Source: Cherax quadricarinatus (lineage: Eukaryota; Arthropoda; Malacostraca; Decapoda; Parastacidae). From it: a DNA stretch of 64,000 nt. The DNA lies in the NCBI RefSeq assembly GCF_038502225.1, contig NC_091312.1, positions 29,577,410-29,641,409 on the forward strand. Direction: 5' to 3'. Of this stretch, positions 22,766 through 34,456 are shown one piece after another. The notes under the pieces are model-generated. The model did no database searches. It worked only from the letters and a program-made list of their open reading frames with translations, and was not told where the DNA came from. A program made the translations under genes and the position numbers. How positions within the stretch are numbered: the first letter of the stretch is position 1; every line of letters begins with the position of its first letter.

Positions 22766-23396
22766 AGTCAGCAACTTACTAACCTCCAAGTTAGTAGGTC
22801 CAAGTTATGAGTCTTAACTCAACAAAAATTATCGAGAGAATTGCTGACATTATTGAGTTACTGAGAAATCTCTTCACCTCAAAAGGTATAACTTCCATTT
22901 ATATTTGTAAATTATAACTGTTCAATCACAATAGGGAACCTGCGAGCATTTTTGCAACTTTCAGATGTATTTTAAGTGTGTTTTTCATTCCTATACGAAA
23001 CATATTTTTATAGGTATTGTAAAAAAATCACGAAAACTTGAAAAATAAATGTCTAATTTTAAAGTTAATTCATATAAGACTTTCATATCATTAAAATTGT
23101 TCACGAAAACCAAAGTGCAACGAGCATTCAATTACATATAAAATTAATTAGTAAATGAGCCGTTAAAGTGTCATTACTCGTAATGATAAACGAAAGTGTC
23201 AATCATCATGACAGTTGACAAGCCGGATAATTTATATAAATTAAACGGAACAGACTCATGAGTGTTGTTAAGTATAGAACGAATTTGTAAAAAAAATCCA
23301 CAACAAGAGAATGCAGTTACTAAATTTTAAGAGGAATTGCTTAATTTAAAAAAACTTTCGTTTTTCTTTTTAAATTAAGTAATTAAGCCATCAGTG
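22766..23396. other. AT-rich unassigned spacer with a hairpin
   Basis: No supportable gene. A 13-bp inverted repeat, CTTAATTTAAAAA (23340-23352) and TTTTTAAATTAAG (23367-23379), with a 14-base loop, lies immediately before the 27-bp minisatellite. Confidence 0.6.
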
Positions 23397-25563
23397 CCAG
23401 GGTGGGCCGACCTGCCATCAACGCCAGGGTAGGTCGACCTGCCATCAATGCCAGGGTGGGCCGACCTGCCATCAACGCCAGGGTGGGCCGACCTGCTATC
23501 AATGCCAGGGTGGGCCGACCTGCCATCAATGCCAGGGTGGGCCGACCTACCATCAATGCCAGGGTGGGCCGACCTGCCATCAATGCCAGGGTGGGCCGAC
23601 CTGCCATCAACGCCAGGGTGGGCCGACCTGCCATCAATGCCAGGGTGGGCCGACCTCCCATCAATGCCAGGGTGGGCCGACCTGCCATCAACGCCAGGGT
23701 AGGACGACCTGCCATCAATGCCAGGGTAGGTCGACCTGCCATCAATGCCAGGGTGGGCCGACCTGCCATCAATGCCAGGGTGGGACGACCTGCCATCAAC
23801 GCCAGGGTAGGTCGACCTGCCATCAACGCCAGGGTGGGCCGACCTGCCATCAACGCCAGGGTAGGTCGACCTGCCATCAATGCCAGGGTGGGCCGACCTG
23901 CCATCAATGCCAGGGTGGGCCGACCTGCCATCAACGCCAGGGTAGGTCGACCTGCCATCAACGCCAGGGTAGGTCGACCTGCCATCAATGCCAGGGTGGG
24001 CCGACCTGCCATCAATGCCAGGGTGGGACGACCTGCCATCAACGCCAGGGTAGGTCGACCTGCCATCAACGCCAGGGTAGGACGACCTGCCATCAACGCC
24101 AGGGTAGGTCGACCTGCCATCAATGCCAGGGTGGGCCGACCTGCCATCAATGCCAGGGTGGGCCGACCTGCCATCAACGCCAGGGTAGGTCGACCTGCCA
24201 TCAACGCCAGGGTGGGCCGACCTGCCATCAACGCCAGGGTGGGCCGACCTGCCATCAATGCCAGGGTGGGCCGACCTGCCATCAATGCCAGGGTGGGCCG
24301 ACCTGCCATCAACGCCAGGGTAGGTCGACCTGCCATCAACGCCAGGGTGGGCCGACCTGCCATCAACGCCAGGGTGGGCCGACCTACCATCAACGCCAGG
24401 GTAGGTCGACCTGCCATCAACACCAGGGTAGGTCGACCTGCCATCAATGCCAGGGTGGGCCGACCTGCCATCAATGCTAGGGTGGGCCGACCTGGCATCA
24501 ACGCCAGGGTAGGTCGACCTGCCATCAACGCCAGGGTGGGCCGACCTGCCATCAACGCCAGGGTAGGTCGACCTGCAATCAATGCCAGGGTGGGCCGACC
24601 TGCCATCAATGCCAGGGTGGGCCGACCTGCCCTCAACGCCAGGGTAGGTCGACCTGCCATCAACGCCAGGGTAGGTCGACCTGCCATCAAAGCCAGGGTC
24701 GGCCGACCTGCCATCAATGCCAGGGTGGGCCGACCTGCCATCAACGCCAGGGTAGGTCGACCTGCCATCAACGCCAGGGTGGACCGACCTGCCATCAACG
24801 CCAGGGTGGGCCGACATGCCATCAACGCCAGGGTAGGTCGACCTGCCATCAACGCCAGGGTAGGTCGACCTGCCATCAATGCCAGGGTGGGCCGACCTGC
24901 CATCATTGCCAGGGTGGGCCGACCTGCCATCAACGCCAGGGTTGGTCGACCTGCCATCAACGCCAGGGTGGGCCGACCTGCCATCAACGCCAGGGTAGGT
25001 CGACCTGCCATCAACGCCAGGGTGGGTCGACCTGCCATCAACGCCAGGGTGGGTCGACCTGCCATCAATGCCAGGGTGGGCCGACCTGCCATCAATGTCA
25101 GGGTGGGCCGACCTGCCATCAATGCCAGGGTGGGCCGACCTGCCATCAATGCCAGGGTGGGCCGACCTGCCATCAATGCCAGAGTGGGCCGACCTGCCAT
25201 CAACGCCAGGGTGGGCCGACCTGCCATCAATGCCAGGGTGGTCCGACCTGCCATCAATGCCAGGGTGGGCCGACCTGCCATCAATGCCAGGGTGGGCCGA
25301 CCTGCCATCAATGCCAGGGTGGGCCGACCTGCCATCAATGCCAGGGTGGGCCGACCTGCCATCAATGCCAGGGTGGGCCGACCTGCCATCAATGCCAGGG
25401 TGGGCCGACCTGCCATCAATGCCAGGGTGGGCCGTCCTGCCATCAATGCCAGGGTGGGCCGACCTGCCATCAATGCCAGGGTGGGCCGACCTGCCATCAA
25501 TGCCAGGGTGGGCCGACCTGCCATCAATGCCAGGGTGGACCGACCTGCCATCAGTACCAGGGC
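23397..25563. repeat. 27-bp minisatellite, about 80 units
   Basis: Period 27 bp, unit core GCCATCAAYGCCAGGGTRGG then YCGACCT. Because 27 is a multiple of three and the unit lacks stops in several frames, frames of more than 700 codons are open on both strands; read on the minus strand they give a nine-residue repeat such as GIDGRSAHP. The two main unit types differ at linked sites (AATG with TGGGCC; AACG with TAGGTC, the latter creating GTCGAC). The right quarter (25060-25540) is nearly homogeneous, indicating recent expansion. The first and last units both read CATCAGT instead of CATCAAY. I do not interpret it as coding. Confidence 0.95.
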
Positions 25564-25635
25564 TCAAATCCAGCTGCAGCCAATGGGTTAGTTATTTACC
25601 AGTTTCTCAAAGGCACATATCAATAAGACACTTGG

Positions 25636-25772
<137 letters not shown>

Positions 25773-26926
25773 TCACCTAATTGTACTCACCCAATTGTGG
25801 TTGCAGGGGTCGAGACTCAGCTCCTGGCCCCGCCTCTTCACTGATCGCTACTGGATCCTCTCTCTCTCTCTGCTTCCTGAGCTTTGTCATACCTCTTCTT
25901 AAAACTATGTATGGTTCCTGCCTCCACTACTTCACTTGCTAGGCTATTCCACTTGCTGACAACTCTATGACTGAAGAAATACTTCCTAACGTCCCTGTGA
26001 CTCGTCTGAGTCTTCAGCTTCCAGTTGTGACCCCTTGTCCCTGTGTCCCCTCTCTGGAACATCCTATCTCTGTCCACCTTGTCTATTCCCCGCAGTATCT
26101 TGTATGTCGTTATCATGTCTCCCCTGACCCTTCTGTCCTCCAGTGTCGCCAGTCCGATTTCCCTTAACCTTTCCTCGTACGAGATTCCCTTGAGCTCTGG
26201 GACTAGCCTTGTTGCAAACCTTTGTACTTTCTCTAACTTCTTGACGTGCTTGACCAGGTGTGGGTTCCAGACTGGTGCTGCATACTCCAGTATGGGCCTA
26301 ACATACACAGTGTACAGTGTCTTGAACGATTCCTTATTAAGGTATCGAAACGCTATTCTCAGGTTTGCCAGGCGCCCGTATGCTGCAGCGGTTATTTGGT
26401 TGATGTGTGCCTCCGGTGATGTGCTCGGTGTTATGGTCACCCCAAGGTCTTTCTCCCTGAGTGAGGTCTGTAGTCTTTGTCCACCTAGCCTATACTCTGT
26501 CTGCGGTCTTCTTTGCCCCTCCCCAATCTTCATGACTTTGCATTTGGCTGGATTGAATTCGAGAAGCCAGTTGCTGGACCACATGTCCAGCCTATCCAGG
26601 TCTCTTTGCAGTCCTGCCTCATCCTCGTCCGATTTAATTCTTCTCATCAACTTCACGTCATCTGCGAACAGGGACACTTCAGAGTCTATTCCTTCCATCA
26701 TGTCGTTCACATATATCAAAAATAGCACTGGTCCTAGAACTGACCCCTGTGGGACCCCGCTCGTAACAGGCGCCCACTGTGATACCTCTTCACGTACCAT
26801 GACTCGTTGCTGCCTCCCTGTCAGGTATTCCCTTATCCATTGCAGTGCCCTCCCTTTTACGTGCGCCTGATCCTCCAGCTTCTGCACTAATCTCTTGTGG
26901 GGAACTGTGTCAAAGGCCTTCCTGCA
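25773..26926 (-). mobile_element. CR1-clade LINE, family b, copy 1 (5'-truncated)
   Basis: A minus-strand fragment ends 3' in two near-identical short repeats (AATTGGGTGAGTAC, AATTAGGTGAGTAC) running into the (AC)n tail. It is truncated 5' at 26926 within the ...KAFDTVPHK... codons, directly against another GT tract. Confidence 0.85.
25838..26926 (-). pseudogene. CR1-b ORF2 fragment: reverse transcriptase C-terminal half
   Basis: A continuous 349-codon frame from MQKLEDQAHVKGRALQWI to its natural end. Motifs include [20 protein letters not shown], the catalytic SLFADDVKLM, LLEFNPAKCKVMKIG, REKDLGVTI, VRPILEYAAPVWNPH, YEERLREIGL, RRVRGDMITTYKIL and SHRVVSKWNSLASEVV. This is the CR1 RT palm, thumb and C-terminal block. 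The RT fingers, endonuclease and ORF1 are missing. It is the best preserved RT among the four family-b copies here. Confidence 0.85.
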
Positions 26927-27197
<271 letters not shown>

Positions 27198-28535
27198 TAC
27201 TCACCTAATTGTGGTTGCAGGGGTCGAGACTCAGGTCCTGGCCCCTGCCTCTTTGCTGGTCGCTACTAGGTCCTCTCTCTGCTTCCTGAGCTTTATCATA
27301 CCTCGTCTTAAAGCTATGTATGGTTCCCGCCTCCACTACATCACTTGCTAGGCTATTTCACTTCCTGACGACTCTGTGACTTAAGAAATACTTCCTAACA
27401 TCCCTGTGACTCGCCTGAGTCTTCAGCTTCCAATTTTGACACCTTGTTCCTGTGTCCCCTCTCTGGAACATCCTGTTTCTGTCCACCTTGTCTATTATAC
27501 GTAGTATTTTCTATGTCGTTATCATGTCTCCCCTGACCCTCCTGTCCTCCAGTGTCGTCAGTCCGGTTTCCCTCAACCTTTCTTCGTAGACACATTCCCC
27601 TGAGCTCCGGAACTAACCTTGTCGCAAACCTTTGTACTTTCTCTAATTTCTTGACGTGCTTGACCAGGTGTGGGTTCCAAACTGGTGCTGCATACTCCAG
27701 TATGTGCCTGACGTACACAGTGTACAGTGTCTTGAAGGATTCCTTACTTAGGTATCGGAACGCTGTTCTCAGGTTTGCCATGCGCCCATATGCTGCAGCA
27801 GTTATCTGGTTGATGTGTGCCTCCGGAGACATGCTCTGTGTTATGGTCACCCCTAGATCTTTCTCCTTCAGTGAGGTTTGCAGTTTTTGCCTATACTCTG
27901 TCTGCGGTCTTTTTTGTCCTTCCCCAAACTTCATGACTTTGCATTAGGCAGGGTTGAATTCAAGAACCCATTTACTGGACCATGTGTCCAGTCTGTCCAG
28001 GTCTCTTTGTAGTCCTGTCTGAAATTCATCCGATTTAACCCTTCTCATTAACATCACATCATCTGCAAACAGGGACACTTCAGAGTATATCCCTTCCATC
28101 ATGTCATTCACATATATCAAAAATAGCGCTGGTCCTAGGACTGACCTCTGTGGGACCCCACTCATCACAGGCGCCCACTGTGATACCTCATCACGTACCA
28201 TGACTCGTTGTTGCCTCCCTGTCAGGTATTCTCTGATCCATTGCAATGCCTCTCCTGTTATACGTGCCTGATCCTCCAGCTTCTGGGCTAATCTTTTATA
28301 AGGAACTGTGGCGAAGGCCTTCCTGCAGTCCAGGAAAATGCAATCAACCCACCCGTCTCTCTCGTTACTTGTATTACCTTGTTATAAAACTCCAGTATGT
28401 TTGTGACACAGAATTTGCCTTCCATGAATCCGTGCTGGTTGTCGTTTATAATCTTCTCTCATTCCAGGTGCTCCACCACTCTCCTCCTGATAATATTCTC
28501 CATGACTTTGCATACTATACACTATACATACTATG
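27198..28535 (-). mobile_element. CR1-clade LINE, family b, copy 2
   Basis: A second minus-strand fragment of family b with the same 3' end (ACTCACCTAATTGTGG on the + strand). It extends further 5' than copy 1, to the gypsy insertion point at about 28535. Confidence 0.8.
27395..28500 (-). pseudogene. CR1-b ORF2 fragment (copy 2), frameshifted
   Basis: RT coding sequence in at least three frames: 28246-27944 (WIREYLTGRQQRVMVRDEV, VPQRSVLGPALF, SLFADDVMLMRR), 27934 to about 27600 (CR1 thumb with EKDLGVTITQS and VRHILEYAAPVWNPH), then a further frame for the C-terminus. The conserved GVPQGS is GVPQRS. Several stops and indels; clearly inactive. Confidence 0.8.
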
Positions 28536-28540
28536 CTATA

Positions 28541-29825
28541 TGTTACAAAAAACGCGATTTCTAATAAGCTTAGAGATCTCCAGTGAATACTAGAAAGGAC
28601 TGCCCTTCTAGCATTCAGCCTGTTACTGGGTTTTCGTAACAAGTAGTCAGTATCCTGGTCCAATTATCCACTAGAATTCAATAAGAATTATTAGTACTTC
28701 AGGATTACAATTGGTAGGCTACTAACTAGAGAAATTAAAATTTAATAAGTTTATTAACAATGAAAATGTCTAGGAGCATATTATCAAATTAAATTAAATT
28801 AAATTAATCACAGCAATCAAAATAATAATAATCACTTCTCTCGTGTACAGTATTATTGTGCTGAAGGCACATATCACATATTTATGTCTAAAGTACCGTC
28901 TGGTACATTAACACTTAATAATACAATATACAAATAAGTTTGTGTGTATGTGTGTAAGTGCTCTAAGTAGTTCGCTATGTCTCATGACTCGACTAGACTT
29001 GAACCAGTGACTGACAAAGTCCTCACATCGACTAACTTCTTGACCACCTGGCAATCAGAACAGCTTGCTTGAACCAAAAACGACTGTTGAGCCCAATAAT
29101 AATATAACAAGCAACTGCGACACAGAATCAGGATCAAGGAGATAATATAACGACACTAAGTAGGGACCATCAGCAGATCCTCCACAAAAGTCACAAAACT
29201 CCCATACTACTGAATCTAAGTTCAGCATAAGAAAATCCCCGACTGTGACAGTACACAGACACCAATACAAGTTAGGTCAGAAGCTACAGCTCAGGACCTG
29301 AGTTGCTCAGAGTGTCTATGTGATACACAACCTCAGTACAACATCGAAAATCACTAAGTCTAGACAGTGTTCTGTGAACAGAATTCTACAGAACCTACAA
29401 CAATGAAGCGACAGAGACGATCTTCCAACAAGGGCCAATAAGGGAGAGTTAGGCATGCCTTGTCAGGAATACGTCCAACCACCAAGGGAGTCTAGCCCAG
29501 ACTGACTACTCCAGGCGAGGTGTAGACACCCCCCCTCGATCACATGATAGCTCCATGGACAGTTGCTGCCCAGCAACACCGAGAAGCCGGCAGAGTAACG
29601 AGCCATGAGCGATAATTACAGTAGTTAGACAATCAAGACTTGAACTATGAGCACATAATAATAATATATGAATGTTACATCCTACCTAACAATATAACTA
29701 AGTCAAATAATAATATAAAGCAATATATTTACGATTTAGCTATTATCGCAAATATAAGCAATATAAAATTATATGAAAAGGTAATATACATAATATACAT
29801 TGTGACCCATTCAGGGGTTGCAACA
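28541..29825 (-). repeat. 3' LTR of gypsy element (1,285 bp)
   Basis: Begins TGTTACAAAAAACGCG and ends GGGTTGCAACA on the + strand. Its first 30 and last ~175 bases match the short LTR at 40958-41159 almost exactly. About 1,085 bp in the middle (28571-29650) are absent from the other LTR. Confidence 0.75.
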
Positions 29826-29832
29826 CCCCCCC
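29826..29832 (-). other. Polypurine tract of gypsy element
   Basis: Seven C on the + strand (G7 on the element strand) directly adjoin the 3' LTR, the expected place for plus-strand priming. Confidence 0.6.
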
Positions 29833-30491
29833 AACACAACAAACGGTCGCACTAGGAGTTGCGTTACATTATTACTGAATACTCATGTCGCTTTAATAAC
29901 AATATAATATTGAAATCTAGAGTCACTCTGGTGCCAAGCACTTTACATTTCACAGTGTCTATATCACTATGTTATGCCCCTAGTACTAGGGCAGTACACA
30001 GTATCGTATCTCTGCATACTCGTGGTTATGTACATCAGTGTAGAGACAGGATAGCGTAGACAAGCATGACACGCAGAGGCTCGATCATAGTAGTGGAGAC
30101 TGCATATGAACAGTCTTGTGCGATAGACTGAAGATGGCATTCCACTCTTAAATAGTGGTAGTGGATTGCAAGGCAGTATGGACATCTGCGTATGAGGAAG
30201 CTTAAGGTGTGTAGTGAGGGGGGGGGGTCTGTGGCAGGACTGTTCTGCCACTCAGTAATATCACCCACACAACACTACACACTCAACACTCAGCTTCTGT
30301 CTCCAACTGTCTCCTCCTCACACACATATATCACCAATACTGTGAATATATAAATAGAATAATTACACATGACATGAGTATACAAAGTTAACATGGGCTG
30401 GAGAGACTACGTTACTTTACTGAATTTGACATAGCAAGTAACAAAAGGAATTTGGGCATAAAATTACGTTAATTAAATGTAACCATGATAA

Positions 30492-30970
30492 TTAAGGACA
30501 TGACAGAGTATCAGCAATTACGTTACAATGACCACTGATATGTTGTATACTAATAGAGTATGGCTGGATTCTGAGAGCCCACCTCATAAACCTAGCATTT
30601 TTACTCTTCATAGTATTTATATAAGTGAGTGGATTGTGGTCTGAAAAAACGTTAATTTTAAATGGGGAAGTGCCCAAATACACGTCAAAATGTTCCAAGG
30701 ACACCATAAGAGCTAGAGCTTCTTTCTCAATAGTGGCACAGTTTTTCTGGTGTAGTTTGAGCTTAGATGAATAATAACATACAGGATGGGGAATGTCAGT
30801 GGATGTTGACTGTTGGAGCAGCACAGCACCCACTGCATAACCACTCACATCTAAAAAGAAGGGCTCCTCAACACAGGAGCAGAGGAGAGCAAATGTTTCA
30901 ATCTTTTGAACGAGTCTGAACAATCTCTAGTCCAGAGGAACTGAACTTTGCTACTAGTGAACACAGTGAG
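30492..30970 (-). pseudogene. Gypsy pol remnant: RT end and RNase H
   Basis: RNase H removes the RNA template during reverse transcription. The block starts with the RT/connection segment FLWTRDCSDSFKRLKHLLSS, shifts frame near 30900, then gives FFLDVSGYAVGAVLLQ, NCATIEKEALALMVSLEHF and INVFSDHNPLTYI, containing the D, E and D positions of Ty3/gypsy RNase H. It ends HISGHCNVIADTLSCP, close to the usual NVVADALSR terminus. No integrase follows it before the LTR; an integrase finger precedes it instead. The RT catalytic domain is missing. Confidence 0.8.
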
Positions 30971-32065
30971 AGGTGTAGGTGGAGGTGTGGTTGCTGGCTT
31001 GTATGTCACCTGACACAGGTGGCAACGTCGCACATGATCGGCTACTGTTTCCTTCATTTTAGGCCAAGTAAAATGTTTTGACAGCATACCGAGTGTCTTC
31101 TTGACACCCAAATGTCCTCCTATGGGACTATTGTGAGCAAAATCAATGGCTTGTTCACGAAATGTAACTGGTAACACTACGAGATGCTTGACTGTGGTGG
31201 AAATACTATCAGCTGACAACTTACACGTATTTTTCTCCATCAGTACACTGCTACTATAATAGTAACAATTATCGAGATCCTCTGCTTCACTCTCAGTAAC
31301 TGCTATATCTCTCAGTCTTTCCAGTGACTGATCAACAAACTGATCCTTGATTAAATCATCAAGAGTTAGAAATTTAACGTCAGTTGTGTCCTGACTAAGT
31401 CGATGACCGGGGGGAGTCAGTGTTAATGATCCTGGGAGCAGAGCGTCACTAAACAACATATTCAAGCCCAAATCATTGTCATCCACTAACTCAACAGGAG
31501 ACAAGGATGGTTGTTGAATCTTTGACATAGCTCTAGTAACTGCACTGAGAGGAAATAAAATAGGCTTCTCTCTACAAGTTTCAATGGCATAATTATCATC
31601 AGTGGTATTATCAATCACAAGTGGTTCTTTACATATACCAGCATGAAGGATATCGTTCCCTATCAACAAGTCCACTGACCTGATGGGAAATACACCACTG
31701 GATATACCCACTGAAATGTAACCAGTATAATAGCTTGTTTCAATGTAAACTTTGTGCAGAGGTACTTTTATAACAGCCCCACCACAGGCTTCTAACAATA
31801 CATCAATCTTGCAATAGGTATCATCAGTTATGGGCAGTACATCTTCTCTCAATAACGTGAGATAACTGCCAGTGTCTCTGAAAGTAATTATCTCAGTCAG
31901 ATGTGATTCGTCAAGTCCTACTTTACCTCTCGATAAGTAAGGACTCATCGCTGAACGAATCTTTTCATCAGATACACTTTCTGATGCTAGCCATCTATTC
32001 TGAGTAATATTATCTAAAACAGTAGGATCAGAGGTATTACTAAGATTTTGGTGCCTTTGTTGCAC
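30971..32065 (-). pseudogene. Gypsy pol remnant: protease and integrase zinc finger
   Basis: Near the N-terminus lies ITFRDTGSYLTLL with the aspartic protease DTG, followed about 75 residues later by VDLLIGNDILHAG, the usual downstream IGxD protease motif. After VTRAMSK and an acidic linker comes the integrase HHCC finger: HNSPIGGHLG, LSKHFTWPKM and HVRRCHLCQ (about 31140-31010). The frame then jumps to RT-end sequence within 20 codons, so the integrase catalytic core and RT are deleted. Protease, then integrase, then RT/RNase H is the order known for Gmr1-like gypsy elements. Confidence 0.75.
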
Positions 32066-33235
32066 GGAAGAGGATACGACTTGTGTGGGGCACCAGCCGT
32101 ACGACTACTTCTCGTATCTCTTTCTAACTTATAGCAACACTCTCTAGTATGTCCTTTTCTGTTACAATATGTACATTTAACTTCTTCTCGGTACCAGACT
32201 TCTGTCTAGCCACAGAGACAGATTCAGGATTGTGAGTTTTCCTGGTAAAGGTACGAGAAGTTACAGTAGCAGGTACATCAGGCAGGCAGACTTTTAGTTA
32301 CCTTGTTTCCTCTGCGTTTTAGTACATACAAGTTCGTGAGAAATCTCGTAATTGTCTGCTAATGCTGCAGTTTCCAGAATATCCATGGTAGTATGATTGA
32401 TCAGATTTTCTTGTATATCAGCAAACATACAGTTCTAAAACTCTTCGTGAAGTAGCAACTGAACCAGACTGTCGTATTTATTGCACTTAGCTGATCTACA
32501 CCATCTCTCAAATGCAACTATTTTCTCATGAGCAAACTCTACACAAATTTGATCTTGTCGTCGTTGTAACATACGAAAAACACGTTGATAATTTACGAGT
32601 AACAAATTATATGTCTCTAGAATACCTTGCTTGACAGCATCATAACTAATGTACTTAGCAAATGGTAAAGCAGCAGTACAAGTTTGAGCTCTTCCTGTCA
32701 AAGCTGTGTGCAACAAGGTAGCCCAGTGCTTACGTGGCCAGTTCATAGCACGAGCCTGGTTCTCAAACACATCAAAATAGGTGTCTAAGTCACTCTCAAA
32801 AAACTTAGGAACCATTGAGGCAGCTTTCTGCACATTAAATGTGTCCTGTGTTGCACTAACAGATTTATCAACTTTGTCAGATCTATCAGTCTGTTGTCTT
32901 CTGAGAAGAACATTTTCTCTCTGGAAATCGTCTTCGTTCAATTTCCTCTGTGGCTCTGTGCACTCTGCAACATAATGATGCGTTCCATCCTCTCAAACTG
33001 TTCCTCGGAGATAGGACCAATAGGTAATGGAGGAGTGGGGAAATTAACGAATGAGTCTGGATGGTCCTTAGGTCGGGCACCTTGTCCAGCCATCCCTAGA
33101 GAGTCTAGATCTGGTCTAGGATAAGTAGATACAGGTGTAGCATACACAGTACTAGTATGAGGCTGAGTCATGCTACCACATATACTCTGTACTATTGTGT
33201 CAGTGAGGCGGGAAGGTGTGAGCAAGAATAGAATT
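32066..33235 (-). pseudogene. Gypsy gag, C-terminal part with zinc knuckle
   Basis: Gag packages element RNA. Frame 33225-32938 (Pro-rich, GPISEEQFERMERI) shifts into 32941-32435, which has a capsid-like helical region: MVPKFFESDLDTYFDVFENQ, HWATLLHTALTGRAQ, VFRMLQRR and FERWCRSAKC. After another break a knuckle CTYCNRKGHTRECC (C-X2-C-X4-H-X4-C, 32134-32175) is readable. Its N-terminus lies beyond copy D at 39090-39382; the 12-bp duplication AAGAATAGAATT marks the split. Confidence 0.75.
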
Positions 33236-34456
33236 TTTTTTTTTATTTTATATTTTATTTAAACTCAGGTACAAAATTATATGGGAACATAATCAATATG
33301 TAACAAGATACAGGCAGTAAAACGATAATCTGCAGTGACTACACAAATACCAAAGAAGCACTTATATAATGACATCAGAATTGGCTGCTGCACTCCAATC
33401 AAACACTACTTTTATGTACCGTGCTTCACGTGAAAAAATGGTCTTATAATAAAAACGATAGTCCTACTTAGTAATGCTGACACTCCCCCCCTTGAAAAAC
33501 ATACCACTTTCACCTGAGTATACTCATTGACATCTCTTATACATTTATTAGAGCATTAAGGACATCATTGTCAACATGTATAAACACAATCCAGCCATCT
33601 AAAAGGCTGACTATAATACAAGAAAAGTCTGAACATGATGGCACACATCCACCAAAGAAACCAATCCACACCTTAACCCTCATATACCCCATGATAACAA
33701 TCAATATCATGCACGGTGGTGGTTTTAATACACTACCGCTGACTTCACCACCCCCCCACATGCCTAGTAACTGTGTCTGCCGTCACCACTCATAACCTCC
33801 ATCAGTCATTAAAATTTAAAAATACATTAAGGTACAATAACAAAGGAATATGAGAACCCCTTATCGTCTCCGCCACATATAAATAAAAATGTTACATTTT
33901 TCTAATTGCATACTGCTGATTCATCTTTGTGCTTACAAAATATCCCCTATCCCCTATGCTTTTCATCTCTTTACTCCATAGCTAAAACCCGATTATACAT
34001 TTCATCAATCAAATTACATTACAATAAGCATAATAAAATCAATACTTATCATCCGACTAATAGGTGTACATTATTATCACCCTGAGTTCCATGAAATTTA
34101 CATAAGAATTAATACATATATTGACAATCCTCACAATCCTTCCCGTCTTCTAAATACAGTGTACATATATCCAATGACATTTCATTATGATCCAATCATA
34201 TTTACTTTACACTTCCCCTTTTCCCTAGTGCAAGATAAATGCCACTTGCACTAGAGTCACAACACCTTACATTTGTTCACTTAAAACGCATAAAAAAAGA
34301 ACTAACATAAATAACTTCCCCCTACGCCCCCCCCATTCCTAACGACTTTACACCCATGTGCTCCACTACCACACACTTTTATTCCACCTTCCATCCTCCA
34401 CTAATCTCAAAAAAGAACAAGAATGCCAGTTTAGGGAGAACCAGCCCAATCCAGCT
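33236..34456 (-). other. 3' UTR of copy D
   Basis: About 1.2 kb of AT-rich non-coding sequence, roughly twice the 3' UTR of copy C. No ORF supported. It ends in the TAAATAAAATATAAAA signature and an A-tract. Confidence 0.75.

Noticed and set aside
23397..25563. A CRISPR array
   Set aside because: Units are contiguous with no unique spacers, the period is 27 bp, and the setting is eukaryotic.
30001..30490. Short frames between the gypsy polypurine tract and RNase H as an env or accessory gene
   Set aside because: Frames are under 100 codons, on both strands, with no signal peptide, membrane segment or similarity I recognise.
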